A DNA stretch of 33,659 nucleotides, taken from positions 1 through 33,659 of the forward strand of contig CAINED010000026.1 in NCBI GenBank assembly GCA_903847605.1. Reading direction: 5' to 3'. This document shows, in pieces, positions 18,043-26,314 of this stretch. The notes below the pieces were generated by a model that did no database searches, was not told where the DNA came from, and saw only the letters and a program-made list of their open reading frames with translations. Both the position numbers and the translations under genes were made by a program. This DNA comes from an uncultured Hyphomicrobiales bacterium (GTDB lineage Bacteria > Pseudomonadota > Alphaproteobacteria > Rhizobiales > Beijerinckiaceae). The stretch's first letter is position 1, and the number at the start of each line of letters is the position of its first letter.

Positions 18043-19074
18043 TCAGTTTCCTTCTTTCTTCGATGTGTCGAGAACCAGTTTGCGTCCGACGGGAAAGAGT
18101 TGCCAGCCGAATTTTTCCTGCAGCAAACCCCAGATGCCCTTGGGCGCCAAGAGCATGACTGCCACGGCGATGACGCCGAGAATGATGAGATAGATCGCGC
18201 CGAGATCCGATAATGTTTCGCGCAGCAGGATGAAAAGAGCCGCGCCGACGATGGGCCCTTCGATGCGGCCGATGCCGCCGATCACGGTCATGAAGATCAC
18301 GAAAGCCGTCCAGTCGTTGACGCTGAAGGCCGCCGATGGCGAGATGCGCAGCTTGGTCATGAAATAGATCGCGCCGATCATCGCCGCGCCCGCGCAAGCG
18401 ACGACGTAGAGCAAGCGCTTGGCGTTGGCGACGCTGACGCCTGACGATTCTGCCGCCGTTTCGCTGTCGCGGATGGCTTGCAGCGCAAGCCCCCATTTCG
18501 AGCGCAGCAGGAGATAGACAGCGATCAGGATCGCCGCCGTCGTGCCGAGCGTCGTCCAGTAGATCAGGTTTTCGCGCATGGCGCGCGTTGCGCCGATCTC
18601 GCGTACGATGGCGATGGGCAGCGAAATACCGGAGCCGCCGCCCAGCGCCGACCATTGCGACGCCAGCAGCATGAAGACTTCGGCGACGACCCATGTGCCG
18701 ATCGCGAAATACGCGCCCTTCAGGCGAAACACGAGATAGGAGATGGGTACGGAAATGATCGCGGCGCCAACGCCTGCGATGGGCACGGCAAGCAGCGGCG
18801 GCACGCCGAGAAAAATCGCCGCGCCGAACAGGACATAGCCGCCGAAGCCGACATAGGCCTGCTGTCCGACGCTGACGAGGCCCGCATAACCCGCGAGCAG
18901 GTTCCACAGCGAGGCGAGGCCGAGATAGACCATGAAGTCGCCGACGATGCGCATGCCATTGCGATCGAGCCAGTAGGGACCGGCAGCAAGCGCAAGCAAA
19001 CCAAGCACCGCAAAGGCCAGGGCGATGCGGCTCTCGGGCGTCGCGCGGGATATCGTGAAAGCGGGCGCTGTCAT
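18043..19074 (-). CDS. livM: Branched-chain amino acid-type ABC permease LivM
   Basis: This 343-residue inner-membrane permease of the LivM family has about ten hydrophobic segments. It carries the family landmarks LLAGYAGLVSVGQQAYVGFGGY and GGIGRIEGPIVGAALFILL (compare GGxGxxxGPxxGA). It forms the transmembrane channel with LivH. Its ATG overlaps the livH stop in an ATGA arrangement, showing translational coupling. In a catabolic operon ending with BKACE, the cargo is more likely an organic acid than leucine; Liv-type systems often import aromatic acids, urea or amides. Confidence 0.95.
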   Translation of the reverse strand: MTAPAFTISRATPESRIALAFAVLGLLALAAGPYWLDRNGMRIVGDFMVYLGLASLWNLLAGYAGLVSVGQQAYVGFGGYVLFGAAIFLGVPPLLAVPIAGVGAAIISVPISYLVFRLKGAYFAIGTWVVAEVFMLLASQWSALGGGSGISLPIAIVREIGATRAMRENLIYWTTLGTTAAILIAVYLLLRSKWGLALQAIRDSETAAESSGVSVANAKRLLYVVACAGAAMIGAIYFMTKLRISPSAAFSVNDWTAFVIFMTVIGGIGRIEGPIVGAALFILLRETLSDLGAIYLIILGVIAVAVMLLAPKGIWGLLQEKFGWQLFPVGRKLVLDTSKKEGN

Positions 19075-19937
19075 CCGTCGACCCTCGGGAAAAGTCCCTG
19101 CGGACGAAACGCAAGCACCGCGAGAAAGACGAGATGTCCCGCGAGCAATTGCCAGCCCGGATTGATCATCGCGCCGACAGCCTGCGCGACGCCGAGAATG
19201 ACGCCACCCGCCAGTGTGCCCCAGAGATTTCCGAGGCCGCCGATGATGACGGCCTCGAAGCCGAATATGAGACGTTGCGGCCCCAGCGCCGGATCGAAAT
19301 TCGTGCGCACGGCCAGAAAGACAGCAGCCACGGCGACGACTGCGAGCGAGATCGCCATCGCAATGCCGTAGAGATGCTTGTTGTTATAGCCCATGAGCCG
19401 CGCGACATCCTGATCGTCGGAGGTCGCCCGCAGCGCGCGTCCGAGCGGTGTCGCATAAAACATGAATTGCAGTCCGCCGATGATGACGACGGCCGTGACG
19501 AACATCACAAGCGGCAGCACGCCGACAGACAATCCATCCGCAACAGGTATCGTCGCGATTTCGATCGGGCCCGCATTCAGTTTGCGGCTGTCGGCCGTAT
19601 AGACCTGCAGCAGCGCGTTCTGGATGATCACGGAAAGGCCGAAGCTGACGAGCAGGGGCGGCAGAATGTCAGGCCCCAACGTGCGATTGAAGACGAGCCT
19701 CTGCAGTGCATAGCCGAAGAGAGCGGACAGGGGCGCGACGACGAGAATGGCGACGAGCGGGTTCATGCTGGTCAATGTTACGCAAGTGAGCGCGACATAA
19801 CCGGCAAGCACGATCAGATCGCCATGCGCGATGTTGACGAGACGCATCACGCCGAAAATCAGCGACAGGCCTGCCGCAAAGAGCGCATAGAGACCGCCGA
19901 CAAGTACGCCCTGAAGGATGGCGTTGACCCAGACCAT
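19071..19937 (-). CDS. livH: Branched-chain amino acid-type ABC permease LivH
   Basis: This 288-residue integral membrane permease of the LivH family has typical segments ILQGVLVGGLYALFAAGLSL, GVMRLVNIAHGDL, RALRATSDDQDVARLMGYN and the C-terminal GGLGNLWGTLAGGVILGVAQ. The start at 19937 is preferred over an upstream extension because MVWVNAILQGV is the common LivH opening. It begins one base after the livF stop (19939) and overlaps livM by four bases. Confidence 0.95.
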   Translation of the reverse strand: MVWVNAILQGVLVGGLYALFAAGLSLIFGVMRLVNIAHGDLIVLAGYVALTCVTLTSMNPLVAILVVAPLSALFGYALQRLVFNRTLGPDILPPLLVSFGLSVIIQNALLQVYTADSRKLNAGPIEIATIPVADGLSVGVLPLVMFVTAVVIIGGLQFMFYATPLGRALRATSDDQDVARLMGYNNKHLYGIAMAISLAVVAVAAVFLAVRTNFDPALGPQRLIFGFEAVIIGGLGNLWGTLAGGVILGVAQAVGAMINPGWQLLAGHLVFLAVLAFRPQGLFPRVDG

Positions 19938-19938
19938 C

Positions 19939-20643
19939 TCAAACTCCGAAATAGGCGGCGGAGATCTGCGCGCGCGTGAGCGTCTTCGCATCGCCTTGCA
20001 ACGTTACGCGCCCGCCGCGCAAACAATAGACCCGCTTCGCGACGGCGAGCGCCTGTCCCGTATCCTGTTCCACGATCAGCGCAGCGGTTCCCTGCGTGGT
20101 GATCTTGGGCATCGCGGCGTAAATATCCTTGATGACGATGGGCGCGAGCCCCAGGCTCAATTCGTCGATCATCAGCAGATCAGGATTTGCCATCAAAGCG
20201 CGCCCGATGGCGACCATCTGCTGCTGGCCGCCCGAAAGCGATGTCGATTTCTGCGCCCGGCGCTCGCGCAGTATCGGAAAGAGATCGTAGACCGTGTTCA
20301 ACGACCATGGACCGTTGCGCTTCAATTGTCCGCCCGCGAGCAGGTTTTCCTCGACGGAGAGCGATGGAAAGAGCCGGCGCCCTTCCGGGACCAGCGCAAT
20401 GCCGCGCCTGACGATGTCATGCGTCTCGATACCTGCGAGATTTTCGTCCTTGAAGCGTATGGACACATCGCGTGTCGGCACGAGGCCGACGATGCTCTTC
20501 ATCAATGTCGATTTGCCCGCGCTATTGGCGCCGATGACGGCGATGGTCTCGCCCTTGCCGACATCGAGAGCGACATCGAACAGCGCCTGAAACGTGCCGT
20601 AGAATGCGTTGAGCCTTTCAATCTGCAACAGGGCATCAGCCAT
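19939..20643 (-). CDS. livF: ABC transporter ATPase LivF
   Basis: This 234-residue ATP-binding subunit of a Liv-type importer has Walker A GANSAGKST, Q-loop region FKDENLAGIETHDIVRRGIALVPEGRRLFPSLSVEENL (split here by context), ABC signature SLSGGQQQM, Walker B LLMIDELSLGLAP and the H-loop area VEQD. Note the Walker A residue Ser where Gly is commoner (GANSAGKS). The start at 20643 gives the normal LivF length and has a GGTGGAAG site within the livG end, which it overlaps by eight bases; an ATG at 20670 is possible. It pairs with LivG to power the permeases. Confidence 0.94.
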   Translation of the reverse strand: MADALLQIERLNAFYGTFQALFDVALDVGKGETIAVIGANSAGKSTLMKSIVGLVPTRDVSIRFKDENLAGIETHDIVRRGIALVPEGRRLFPSLSVEENLLAGGQLKRNGPWSLNTVYDLFPILRERRAQKSTSLSGGQQQMVAIGRALMANPDLLMIDELSLGLAPIVIKDIYAAMPKITTQGTAALIVEQDTGQALAVAKRVYCLRGGRVTLQGDAKTLTRAQISAAYFGV

Positions 20644-21382
20644 CGGCTTCCACCCCGAGATAGATTTCATGCACTTCGCGGCTCGCCATCACGCTGCGCG
20701 GATCGCCTTCGCCGAGCTTGCGGCCCTGATGGAGAACGAAGAGCCGGTCGACGATGGCGAGCAGGGCATGCACGACATGTTCGATCCAGATCACGGACAC
20801 GCCCGTCGCGCGAATGGTTTTGATCGCCGCGACGAGGTCTTCACATTCATGCGGCGTCAAGCCGCCGGCGATTTCGTCGAGCAGCAGAAGTTTCGGTTCG
20901 CCTGCGAGCGCGCGCGCGAGTTCGAGACGCTTGCGTTCAAGCAAAGTGAGCGAGCCTGCGAGCGTATTGGCCTTCGGCAGAAGCCCCGTGAGTTCCAAGA
21001 TTTCGACGCAGCGCTTTTCGACATTCGCGTGCGAGCCCGCTTTGCCGAAGAAGCCGGTGACACAGAGATTTTCAAATGTCGTGAGGCCGAGAAAGGGCTG
21101 GGGAATCTGGAAGCAGCGGCCGATGCCCGCGCGGCAGCGTTGCGAGGGCGGCAGATGCGTGATGTCACTGCCCTCGAATTCGACGCGCCCCGTATCGGGC
21201 CTGATCACGCCTGCGATCATGTTGAACAGAGACGTCTTGCCCGCGCCGTTCGGTCCGATGATACCGAGTGCCTCGCCCTGCGCAAGCGACAGGTCGAGAT
21301 TATCGGCGACGACGACAGCGCCGAAGCGCTTGCTCACAGCTGTGAGCGAGAGGATTGGTGATACCGTGGTGGATTCTCGCAT
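20636..21382 (-). CDS. livG: ABC transporter ATPase LivG
   Basis: This 248-residue ATP-binding subunit has Walker A GPNGAGKTS, the LivG-type insertion FQIPQPFLGLTTFENL, a signature region SLTLLERKRLELARAL, Walker B LLLLDEIAGGL and H-loop region VIWIEHVVHAL. The signature is LTLLERK rather than LSGGQ, normal for LivG. The ATG at 21382 is used; a GTG at 21388 is two codons upstream and cannot be excluded. It is the first gene after the 270-base gap that contains repeat family B. Confidence 0.93.
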   Translation of the reverse strand: MRESTTVSPILSLTAVSKRFGAVVVADNLDLSLAQGEALGIIGPNGAGKTSLFNMIAGVIRPDTGRVEFEGSDITHLPPSQRCRAGIGRCFQIPQPFLGLTTFENLCVTGFFGKAGSHANVEKRCVEILELTGLLPKANTLAGSLTLLERKRLELARALAGEPKLLLLDEIAGGLTPHECEDLVAAIKTIRATGVSVIWIEHVVHALLAIVDRLFVLHQGRKLGEGDPRSVMASREVHEIYLGVEADG

Positions 21383-21442
21383 AGCCACATTCAGGTCGCC
21401 TGGAGATTCTTGAAATCGAAGCGACAGTCACAGGGTGAATTA

Positions 21443-21589
21443 CCCTCCCCCTTGTGGGGAGGGTCGGCGCTGCGCAGCAGCGACGGGGTGGGGGTCGCGT
21501 ACATGTTAAGGCTGTGCCACTGTATCAAATTCGACATCTGAAGATTTGTACGACCCCCACCCCTGACCCCTCCCCACAAGGGGGAGGGG
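21443..21589. repeat. Palindromic repeat family B, copy 1
   Basis: Left arm CCCTCCCCCTTGTGGGGAGG and right arm CCTCCCCACAAGGGGGAGGG are inverted copies. A second pair, GGGGTGGGGGTCG (21485-21497) and CGACCCCCACCCC (21551-21563), lies inside. The whole unit could fold as a long cruciform. A relative lies at 30999-31116. It sits between the solute-receptor gene and livG. Confidence 0.88.
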
Positions 21590-21652
21590 AAATGCATCCT
21601 GACTTCGAGTGTCACACTTTCCGGGATGACACCCCTTCGATCACGACAGTGA

Positions 21653-22942
21653 TCACCCCAGCGGACGCAGATTGCCGCCCTTCGGTATCTGCGGCGCGGG
21701 TTCGTTCGTCGTGACGACGAGATCGTATTTCCCGTCTGCTTTGCGCGACCATTGTCCTGCGACGAGCGGCGTCTTGCAGACGTTCTTCACCGGGCCAGGC
21801 CATTTCACATTGCCGACCATCGTGTTGAGATTGGTGGAGGCAATGGCCTGCGCGATGGCCTTGGGATCGTCGATGTTCTTCGTGCGCTTCAAGGCATCGA
21901 GCGCGACTTCCCACAGCGCGTGCACGAAGCCGATCGGCTGCGTCCAGGGACGGTTGGTCGCCTTCACGTAAGCGTCCGTCAGTTCCTGCGCGGATTGTCC
22001 CGTCAGGCTCGACTTGAACGGATGGTTCGGCGTCCACCAGATTTCTGTCGAAAGGCCATCGCCGCGCGCGCCCAGACTCTCTAGCACGGACGGGAACAGC
22101 AGAGCCTTGCCGACCGTGACGATCTTCGGCTTGAAGTTCTGCTGCGCGGCCTGCGACCAGAAGGTTGCAAAGTCCGGCGGGATCATCACGCCCGTCACGA
22201 TCTCGCAATTTGCCGCCTTGAACGCGCTGATCTGCGCGGTGAAATCGTTCGAGAGCGGCTGATAGCGGCCGGGATCTGTCAGCTTGAAGCCGGCTTTCGC
22301 GAGTGGTGTCGGCAGGCCGAGTTTCGGATCGCCCCAGGCATTGCCGTCGGCGTCGTTCGGGAAAAGGCCGCCGATCGATTTGTTGGTCGGCACCGAATTC
22401 CACAGCGACACGAAAGACGCGATGACGTCTTCAAGGCCCCAGAAGAAGTGATAGGTCCAGTCGAAGCCCTTGGCCGGATCGCCCTTGCGTCCGAAGAAGT
22501 AAGGCTGCCACGGGCAGTTCGTCGTGAGGCAGGGGACCTCATTCGCTTCCGCCTGATCGGCGACGGGGTTCGTCGTGTCGGGCGTGGCGATGGCGGTGAT
22601 GAGATTGACCTTCTCGCCGACGATGAGTTCGGAGGCGACTTCCGCGGCGCGGTTGGCCGAGGACTGGCTGTCCTTCACGATGATCTGAACGGGATAGGTC
22701 CGTCCGTTCGCGGCAATGCCATTGCCGATGACATTGCGCACCTGGCCGAGAATGAAGTTGTCCGATTCCGCAAAGCCTGCGAGCGGCCCGCTCGACGGCG
22801 TGACAAAGCCGATCTTTATGGCCTTGCTCTGCGCATTGGCAGGTATCACGTGCAGCACTGCAGGCGCCGCAATCAGCGCCGCCGCGCCGCCGACGACCTG
22901 ACGGCGTGTCGGCTTCGATGTGTCGAGAATGTCTTTGCTCAT
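21653..22942 (-). CDS. Liv-type ABC substrate-binding protein with Tat-like signal
   Basis: This 429-residue periplasmic receptor of the Leu/Ile/Val-binding (type I) family starts with a twin-arginine-like signal (TRRQVVGGAAALIAAPAVL, Arg13-Arg14), ending near PANAQS. KIGFVTPSSGPLAGFAE opens the mature domain. It should capture the substrate for LivHMGF. AGGAGGG lies upstream of the ATG at 22942. It is the first transporter gene of the operon. Repeat B follows and repeat C precedes it, which may let it be made in excess over the membrane parts, as receptors often are. Confidence 0.93.
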   Translation of the reverse strand: MSKDILDTSKPTRRQVVGGAAALIAAPAVLHVIPANAQSKAIKIGFVTPSSGPLAGFAESDNFILGQVRNVIGNGIAANGRTYPVQIIVKDSQSSANRAAEVASELIVGEKVNLITAIATPDTTNPVADQAEANEVPCLTTNCPWQPYFFGRKGDPAKGFDWTYHFFWGLEDVIASFVSLWNSVPTNKSIGGLFPNDADGNAWGDPKLGLPTPLAKAGFKLTDPGRYQPLSNDFTAQISAFKAANCEIVTGVMIPPDFATFWSQAAQQNFKPKIVTVGKALLFPSVLESLGARGDGLSTEIWWTPNHPFKSSLTGQSAQELTDAYVKATNRPWTQPIGFVHALWEVALDALKRTKNIDDPKAIAQAIASTNLNTMVGNVKWPGPVKNVCKTPLVAGQWSRKADGKYDLVVTTNEPAPQIPKGGNLRPLG

Positions 22943-22971
22943 GCTCTTTTCCCTCCTGAGATAAACACTGA

Positions 22972-23071
22972 CCTCATCCTGAGTAGCGTTGCTAAGCAAG
23001 GCGTATCGAAGGATATCCAGCAGCGCATTCATCCTTCTATACGCTCGCAGTGCGAGCTACTCAGGATGAGG
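22972..23071. repeat. Palindromic repeat family C
   Basis: Perfect 16-base inverted arms, CCTCATCCTGAGTAGC (22972-22987) and GCTACTCAGGATGAGG (23056-23071), enclose a near-perfect inner pair GCGTATCGAAGGAT / ATCCTTCTATACGC. This resembles the CCTCATCCTGAG repeats common in Hyphomicrobiales genomes. It begins five bases after the dehydrogenase stop and ends 29 bases before the receptor start. Confidence 0.9.
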
Positions 23072-23076
23072 GTGCG

Positions 23077-24012
23077 TTACGGCTTCCACTCCCCCTTCGC
23101 CGCCTTGTCTTTCGCTTCCATGTCCATCAGGTGATCGATCATGCGCTTGCGCACGGCCGCCTGCTGTTCGGGCGTCCACTTCTGGAAACCTTCGCCGCTC
23201 TTGAAGCCGAGTTTGCCTTCCGCCACGAGCTTTTCAAGATAGGGCGAGGCGCCTTTCGTTGCGTCGACATAGGGCAGCACCTGGCTGTGAATGGCGAGCG
23301 TGAGGTCCGTGCCGACAAGGTCCGCATTCTCAAGCGGACCAAGCACGGGCAGGCGGCGGCCGAAGCTCGCCTTCACCACCATGTCCACCATCTCCGCCGT
23401 GCAGATGCCCTGTTCGACGATCGATATGGCCTCGCGCCATAAAGCATGCTGCAGGCGATTGCCGACGAAGCCCGGCACATCCTTCTTCACCTCCACGGCG
23501 GTCTTGCCGGCCGCGTTGAGGAGATCGAGTGTGAATGTCACGGCGGCGTCGGACGTATCGGCGGTGCGCACGACCTCGACCAGCGGCACAAGGAAAGGCG
23601 GGTTCCACCAATGCGTGCCGAGGGCCCGCGTCTTGTCCTTCAGGTTCTTCATGATTTCGGTGATCGGCATCACCGACGTGTTGGAGGCGAGGATCGCGCT
23701 TGCGGGCGCATGCTGCTCGATCTCCGCGAACAGCTTCTGCTTCAGTTCCATGTTCTCGAGCGCCGCCTCGACGACGAAATCGGCGTTGCGCACGGTGGAG
23801 GCGAGATCGTCGCAGACCGTGATGCGCTTCACCGCGGCGATGTCGAGATTCATGTCGACGAGATTCTTCGTCACCTTCTCGTGCACGGCCTTGCGGGCTG
23901 CCTCGAACGTGTCGGTGATCGTGACGTCATGGCCGGCGACCGCGAAGACCTGCGCAATGCCGTGGCCCATGAGGCCCGCGCCGATGACGCCGATTTTCGC
24001 TTTGGATGGCAT
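23077..24012 (-). CDS. 3-hydroxyacyl-CoA dehydrogenase family protein
   Basis: This 311-residue NAD-dependent dehydrogenase has the Rossmann motif GAGLMG at 11-16, followed by an acidic TITD. ASNTSVMPI, GTHWWNPP (catalytic His134) and PGFVGNRLQHALWREAI define the family of 3-hydroxybutyryl-CoA dehydrogenase, L-carnitine dehydrogenase and L-gulonate dehydrogenase. Members without a CoA-specific C-terminal repeat often act on free hydroxy acids. Upstream of BKACE it is a good candidate to oxidise a 3-hydroxy acid to the beta-keto acid that BKACE cleaves, as happens with carnitine. Carnitine itself is not supported, since the transporter is Liv-type rather than betaine-type. Confidence 0.92.
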   Translation of the reverse strand: MPSKAKIGVIGAGLMGHGIAQVFAVAGHDVTITDTFEAARKAVHEKVTKNLVDMNLDIAAVKRITVCDDLASTVRNADFVVEAALENMELKQKLFAEIEQHAPASAILASNTSVMPITEIMKNLKDKTRALGTHWWNPPFLVPLVEVVRTADTSDAAVTFTLDLLNAAGKTAVEVKKDVPGFVGNRLQHALWREAISIVEQGICTAEMVDMVVKASFGRRLPVLGPLENADLVGTDLTLAIHSQVLPYVDATKGASPYLEKLVAEGKLGFKSGEGFQKWTPEQQAAVRKRMIDHLMDMEAKDKAAKGEWKP

Positions 24013-24032
24013 AGTTTCCCTACCTGGTGCGT

Positions 24033-24123
24033 GTCATCCCGGAAAAGTGCGCAGCACTTTATCCGGGATCGTCATGTTGCCAGTTTCTTGCGATCCCGGA
24101 TCGCCTGCGGCGTCCGGGATGAC
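24033..24123. repeat. Palindromic repeat family A, copy 2
   Basis: Outer arms GTCATCCCGG and CCGGGATGAC enclose inner hairpins with CGATCCCGGATCG and an AAAGTGC/GCACTTT stem. It has the same ends, size (91 bases) and layout as the copy at 17003-17091. It occupies nearly the whole gap between the SDR and 3-hydroxyacyl-CoA dehydrogenase genes. Confidence 0.87.
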
Positions 24124-24131
24124 AGCGTTGT

Positions 24132-24947
24132 TCACCCCGCCGTATAACCGCCATCGGCATACAAAATATGCCCGGTATAAAAATCCGAAGCCGCCGACGT
24201 GAGAAACAGCAGCGGTCCCGCGAGATCGCTAGGTTCTCCCAGCCGCCCCTTCGGCACGCGCGAGAGGAAGCCGGCACGCACCTTGTTGGCGTTCTCGTTG
24301 TCCTCGTACATCCACGCCGTCAGTGGCGAGCGGAAGACCGTCGGCGCGATGGCATTGACCGTGATGCCGGTCGGGCCGAGTTCGCAGCCGAGCGCCTTGG
24401 TCATGCCGTCGATGGCGGACTTCGACGAGCAATAGGCGGTATAGCCCGCCGGATGTCCCAGCAATCCGCGCGCAGAGGACATCAGCACGATCTTGCCGCC
24501 GGGTTTTCCAGCTTGGCCCTGCGCCAGCATCTGCGTCGATGCGGCCTTGGCCATCAGCCAGCTCTGCGTGACATTGGCGTCCATCACGTCCAAAAATCTT
24601 TCGGCCGACATGTCCTGGATTTTCGAAACGTCGTTTTTGCCCTGCGCCACCACGAGAATATCGACCTGGCCGAAACGCTTCACGCCCGCCGCGATCACCT
24701 CGTCGCACAAAGCCTGCGTCGTCGGGCGCATGTTCAGCGCCTCGACTTCCGCGCCGAGCGACTTGCACTCGGCGGTAACGGCGTCGAGCTCCTTCTTGTT
24801 GCCCGCGGTGATGACGAGCTTGCAGCCCGCGCCCGACAGGATCTTCGCGGCCAGCGCGCCGAACGCGCCGGACGCGCCTGTCACGACCGCAACCTTGCCC
24901 TTCACGTCGAAGAGCGAGAGCGGGTTCTTCAGAAAATCGCTGCTCAT
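24132..24947 (-). CDS. SDR-family NAD(P)-dependent oxidoreductase
   Basis: This 271-residue short-chain dehydrogenase/reductase has TGASGAFG at 23-30 as cofactor motif and the catalytic Ser158-Tyr172-Lys176 set (MSSAR ... YCSSK). The family's NNAG-type motif is replaced by VVAQGKND. The C-terminal DFYTGHILYADGGYTAG is classical. It should oxidise or reduce a hydroxyl or keto group of the pathway intermediate. The cupin gene ends seven bases before its start, so the two are co-transcribed. It has its own start at 24947. Confidence 0.93.
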   Translation of the reverse strand: MSSDFLKNPLSLFDVKGKVAVVTGASGAFGALAAKILSGAGCKLVITAGNKKELDAVTAECKSLGAEVEALNMRPTTQALCDEVIAAGVKRFGQVDILVVAQGKNDVSKIQDMSAERFLDVMDANVTQSWLMAKAASTQMLAQGQAGKPGGKIVLMSSARGLLGHPAGYTAYCSSKSAIDGMTKALGCELGPTGITVNAIAPTVFRSPLTAWMYEDNENANKVRAGFLSRVPKGRLGEPSDLAGPLLFLTSAASDFYTGHILYADGGYTAG

Positions 24948-24954
24948 GGTCGCC

Positions 24955-25308
24955 TCACTCCGGTTTATGGCCGGGCGGATAGGGAATGCTCACGAGGATC
25001 GAGCACATGTGGTTCGAGCGATTGACGATCTCGCGCACTTCATTCGGCGCGATGGTCACGGAATCGTATTTCTTCAACACGGTTTCCTTGCCGTCGATGA
25101 TGAGCGTCAGCTCGCCGTCGAGGATCACGTAGATTTTCTCGAACGGCGTGGAGTCAGGCCCGGCGCCGCCGCCGGGCAGGAAGTGCGACAGGCCGATCCA
25201 GTGGCTCTGCGAAGAGCCCTTTTCCCAGCCCTGCAGGCGCAGGCCGATGCATTCGCGATGGTTCGCCGCCTGATAGGGCTTGGCGTCTTCGAAGCGTTTC
25301 AGAAACAT
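24955..25308 (-). CDS. Single-domain cupin protein
   Basis: This 117-residue cupin has the small beta-barrel fold. Strands around SHWIGLSHFLPGGGAGPDSTPFEK and ILDGELTLIIDGKETVLKKYDSVTI correspond to cupin motifs 1 and 2. The usual HxH metal pair is not evident (His42 and His48 are the only nearby histidines before motif 2), so metal binding is uncertain. Its ATG shares one base with the cyclase stop (TGATG), indicating coupling. Possible roles are isomerase, dioxygenase accessory or ligand sensor; the sequence does not decide. Confidence 0.88.
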   Translation of the reverse strand: MFLKRFEDAKPYQAANHRECIGLRLQGWEKGSSQSHWIGLSHFLPGGGAGPDSTPFEKIYVILDGELTLIIDGKETVLKKYDSVTIAPNEVREIVNRSNHMCSILVSIPYPPGHKPE

Positions 25309-26147
25309 CAGAACGCCTCCCCCTTCTCGATGCGATAGGCCTGGTCGGGATTGGTGATGGCGACGAGACGGATGATGCAGCCGTCGCCGCGATCCCAGTT
25401 CCACGGGAAGAAGGCGAAGGTCACGCGCTTGCCTGTCACCTTGTCGAGATCGCCGCCGACGTTCTCGATGCCGAGAATGCCGTTCGAGAACAAGATGCGG
25501 TGCACCGGCTCCCATTCCGGGAAGTCGTCCTTCCAGTCGCGTCCGCCGGACCATTCCTTGTACTCTTCGGCGAGGTGCGGCAGTAGCGGGCCGTTGCGCT
25601 GCGGGCCGATTGCGGTGGCGAGCGGATGATCGTTGGCCTGGGTATCGTGGCCGACGACCTTCACCTTCTTCTCAACGAACCAGTGGCCAGCGGAGGGAAC
25701 GAAGCCCGGCGCGCGCGCAAAATAGTCTTCGTTGTCGCCGTAGATGTGATGCCATCCGGTATTGACGATGACGACGTCGCCGGGACGCACGACCTTGCCG
25801 CAGGCCTTTTCGAGATCGTCGCCGGTGATCGGCTCCCACTTCTTCTTCGGGATGGAGACGACGATGCCCGAGCCGAAGAAGTGCGGCAGCGGCACCTGGT
25901 CGATGAAGGGCGTGTTCTGCACGACATGGGCGGGCGCATCGATATGCGTCGTGTTGTGCATGGTGGTCGTGATGCGCTGGGAGAGCACGCCCGACTTCGC
26001 CATATAGTGGATGCGCTCGATCTTCACGTCTTCGAAATAGGGCCAGTTCGGCGATTGATAGCCGAAGCGATGGGACAGGTTCACGAACTGGAGCCCCATG
26101 TAGTTGTCCATGTTGTCGTGAAAATCGATGCCGCAAATCTTGATCAT
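25308..26147 (-). CDS. Cyclase family protein (kynurenine formamidase-like fold)
   Basis: This 279-residue metal hydrolase belongs to the cyclase family PF04199. The motif HNTTHIDAPAH at 64-74 (His68, Asp70, His74) matches the HxGTHxDxPxH zinc-binding signature of kynurenine formamidase and isatin hydrolase, with Thr at the Gly position. Such enzymes hydrolyse amides, lactones or ring-type intermediates. GGGAGGG lies about ten bases before the ATG at 26147. It is the first gene of the operon, divergent from iclR, so it may carry out the first cytoplasmic step or act on a ring-opened product. Confidence 0.92.
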   Translation of the reverse strand: MIKICGIDFHDNMDNYMGLQFVNLSHRFGYQSPNWPYFEDVKIERIHYMAKSGVLSQRITTTMHNTTHIDAPAHVVQNTPFIDQVPLPHFFGSGIVVSIPKKKWEPITGDDLEKACGKVVRPGDVVIVNTGWHHIYGDNEDYFARAPGFVPSAGHWFVEKKVKVVGHDTQANDHPLATAIGPQRNGPLLPHLAEEYKEWSGGRDWKDDFPEWEPVHRILFSNGILGIENVGGDLDKVTGKRVTFAFFPWNWDRGDGCIIRLVAITNPDQAYRIEKGEAF

Positions 26148-26249
26148 GGGTGCAATCCCTCCCTGACGTGTTGAGCCCCGTCCGGCTTTGGCTGTGCCGG
26201 ACCTCGGATAAAGTCTGCCTTGACGATTTTCCGTTTGCAAGTCATTTTT

Positions 26250-26284
26250 ATCGCAATTCGGTACGTTGTATCGTGATTCAATAC
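26250..26284. promoter_or_regulatory. Tandem repeat, probable IclR operator
   Basis: ATCGCAATTCGGTAC (26250-26264) and ATCGTGATTCAATAC (26270-26284) match at 11 of 15 positions, with all differences transitions, and are spaced 20 bases apart, about two helical turns. The second copy is also flanked by TGTAT/ATACA. The pair lies in the 167-base divergent region between iclR and the cyclase gene, where an IclR dimer pair would bind. Confidence 0.62.
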
Positions 26285-26314
26285 ACACCGGATGGCGGTG
26301 GAGGCGCGAGACGC

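Noticed and set aside
18041..19114. Upstream extension of the BKACE frame through livM
   Set aside because: The residues before MAASQGNK are Arg-rich shadow sequence of livM; BKACE homology begins at 18040.
23077..24012. Carnitine degradation as the meaning of dehydrogenase plus BKACE
   Set aside because: No carnitine-type transporter, thioesterase or betaine genes; the transporter is Liv-type and cyclase/cupin genes do not fit that pathway.
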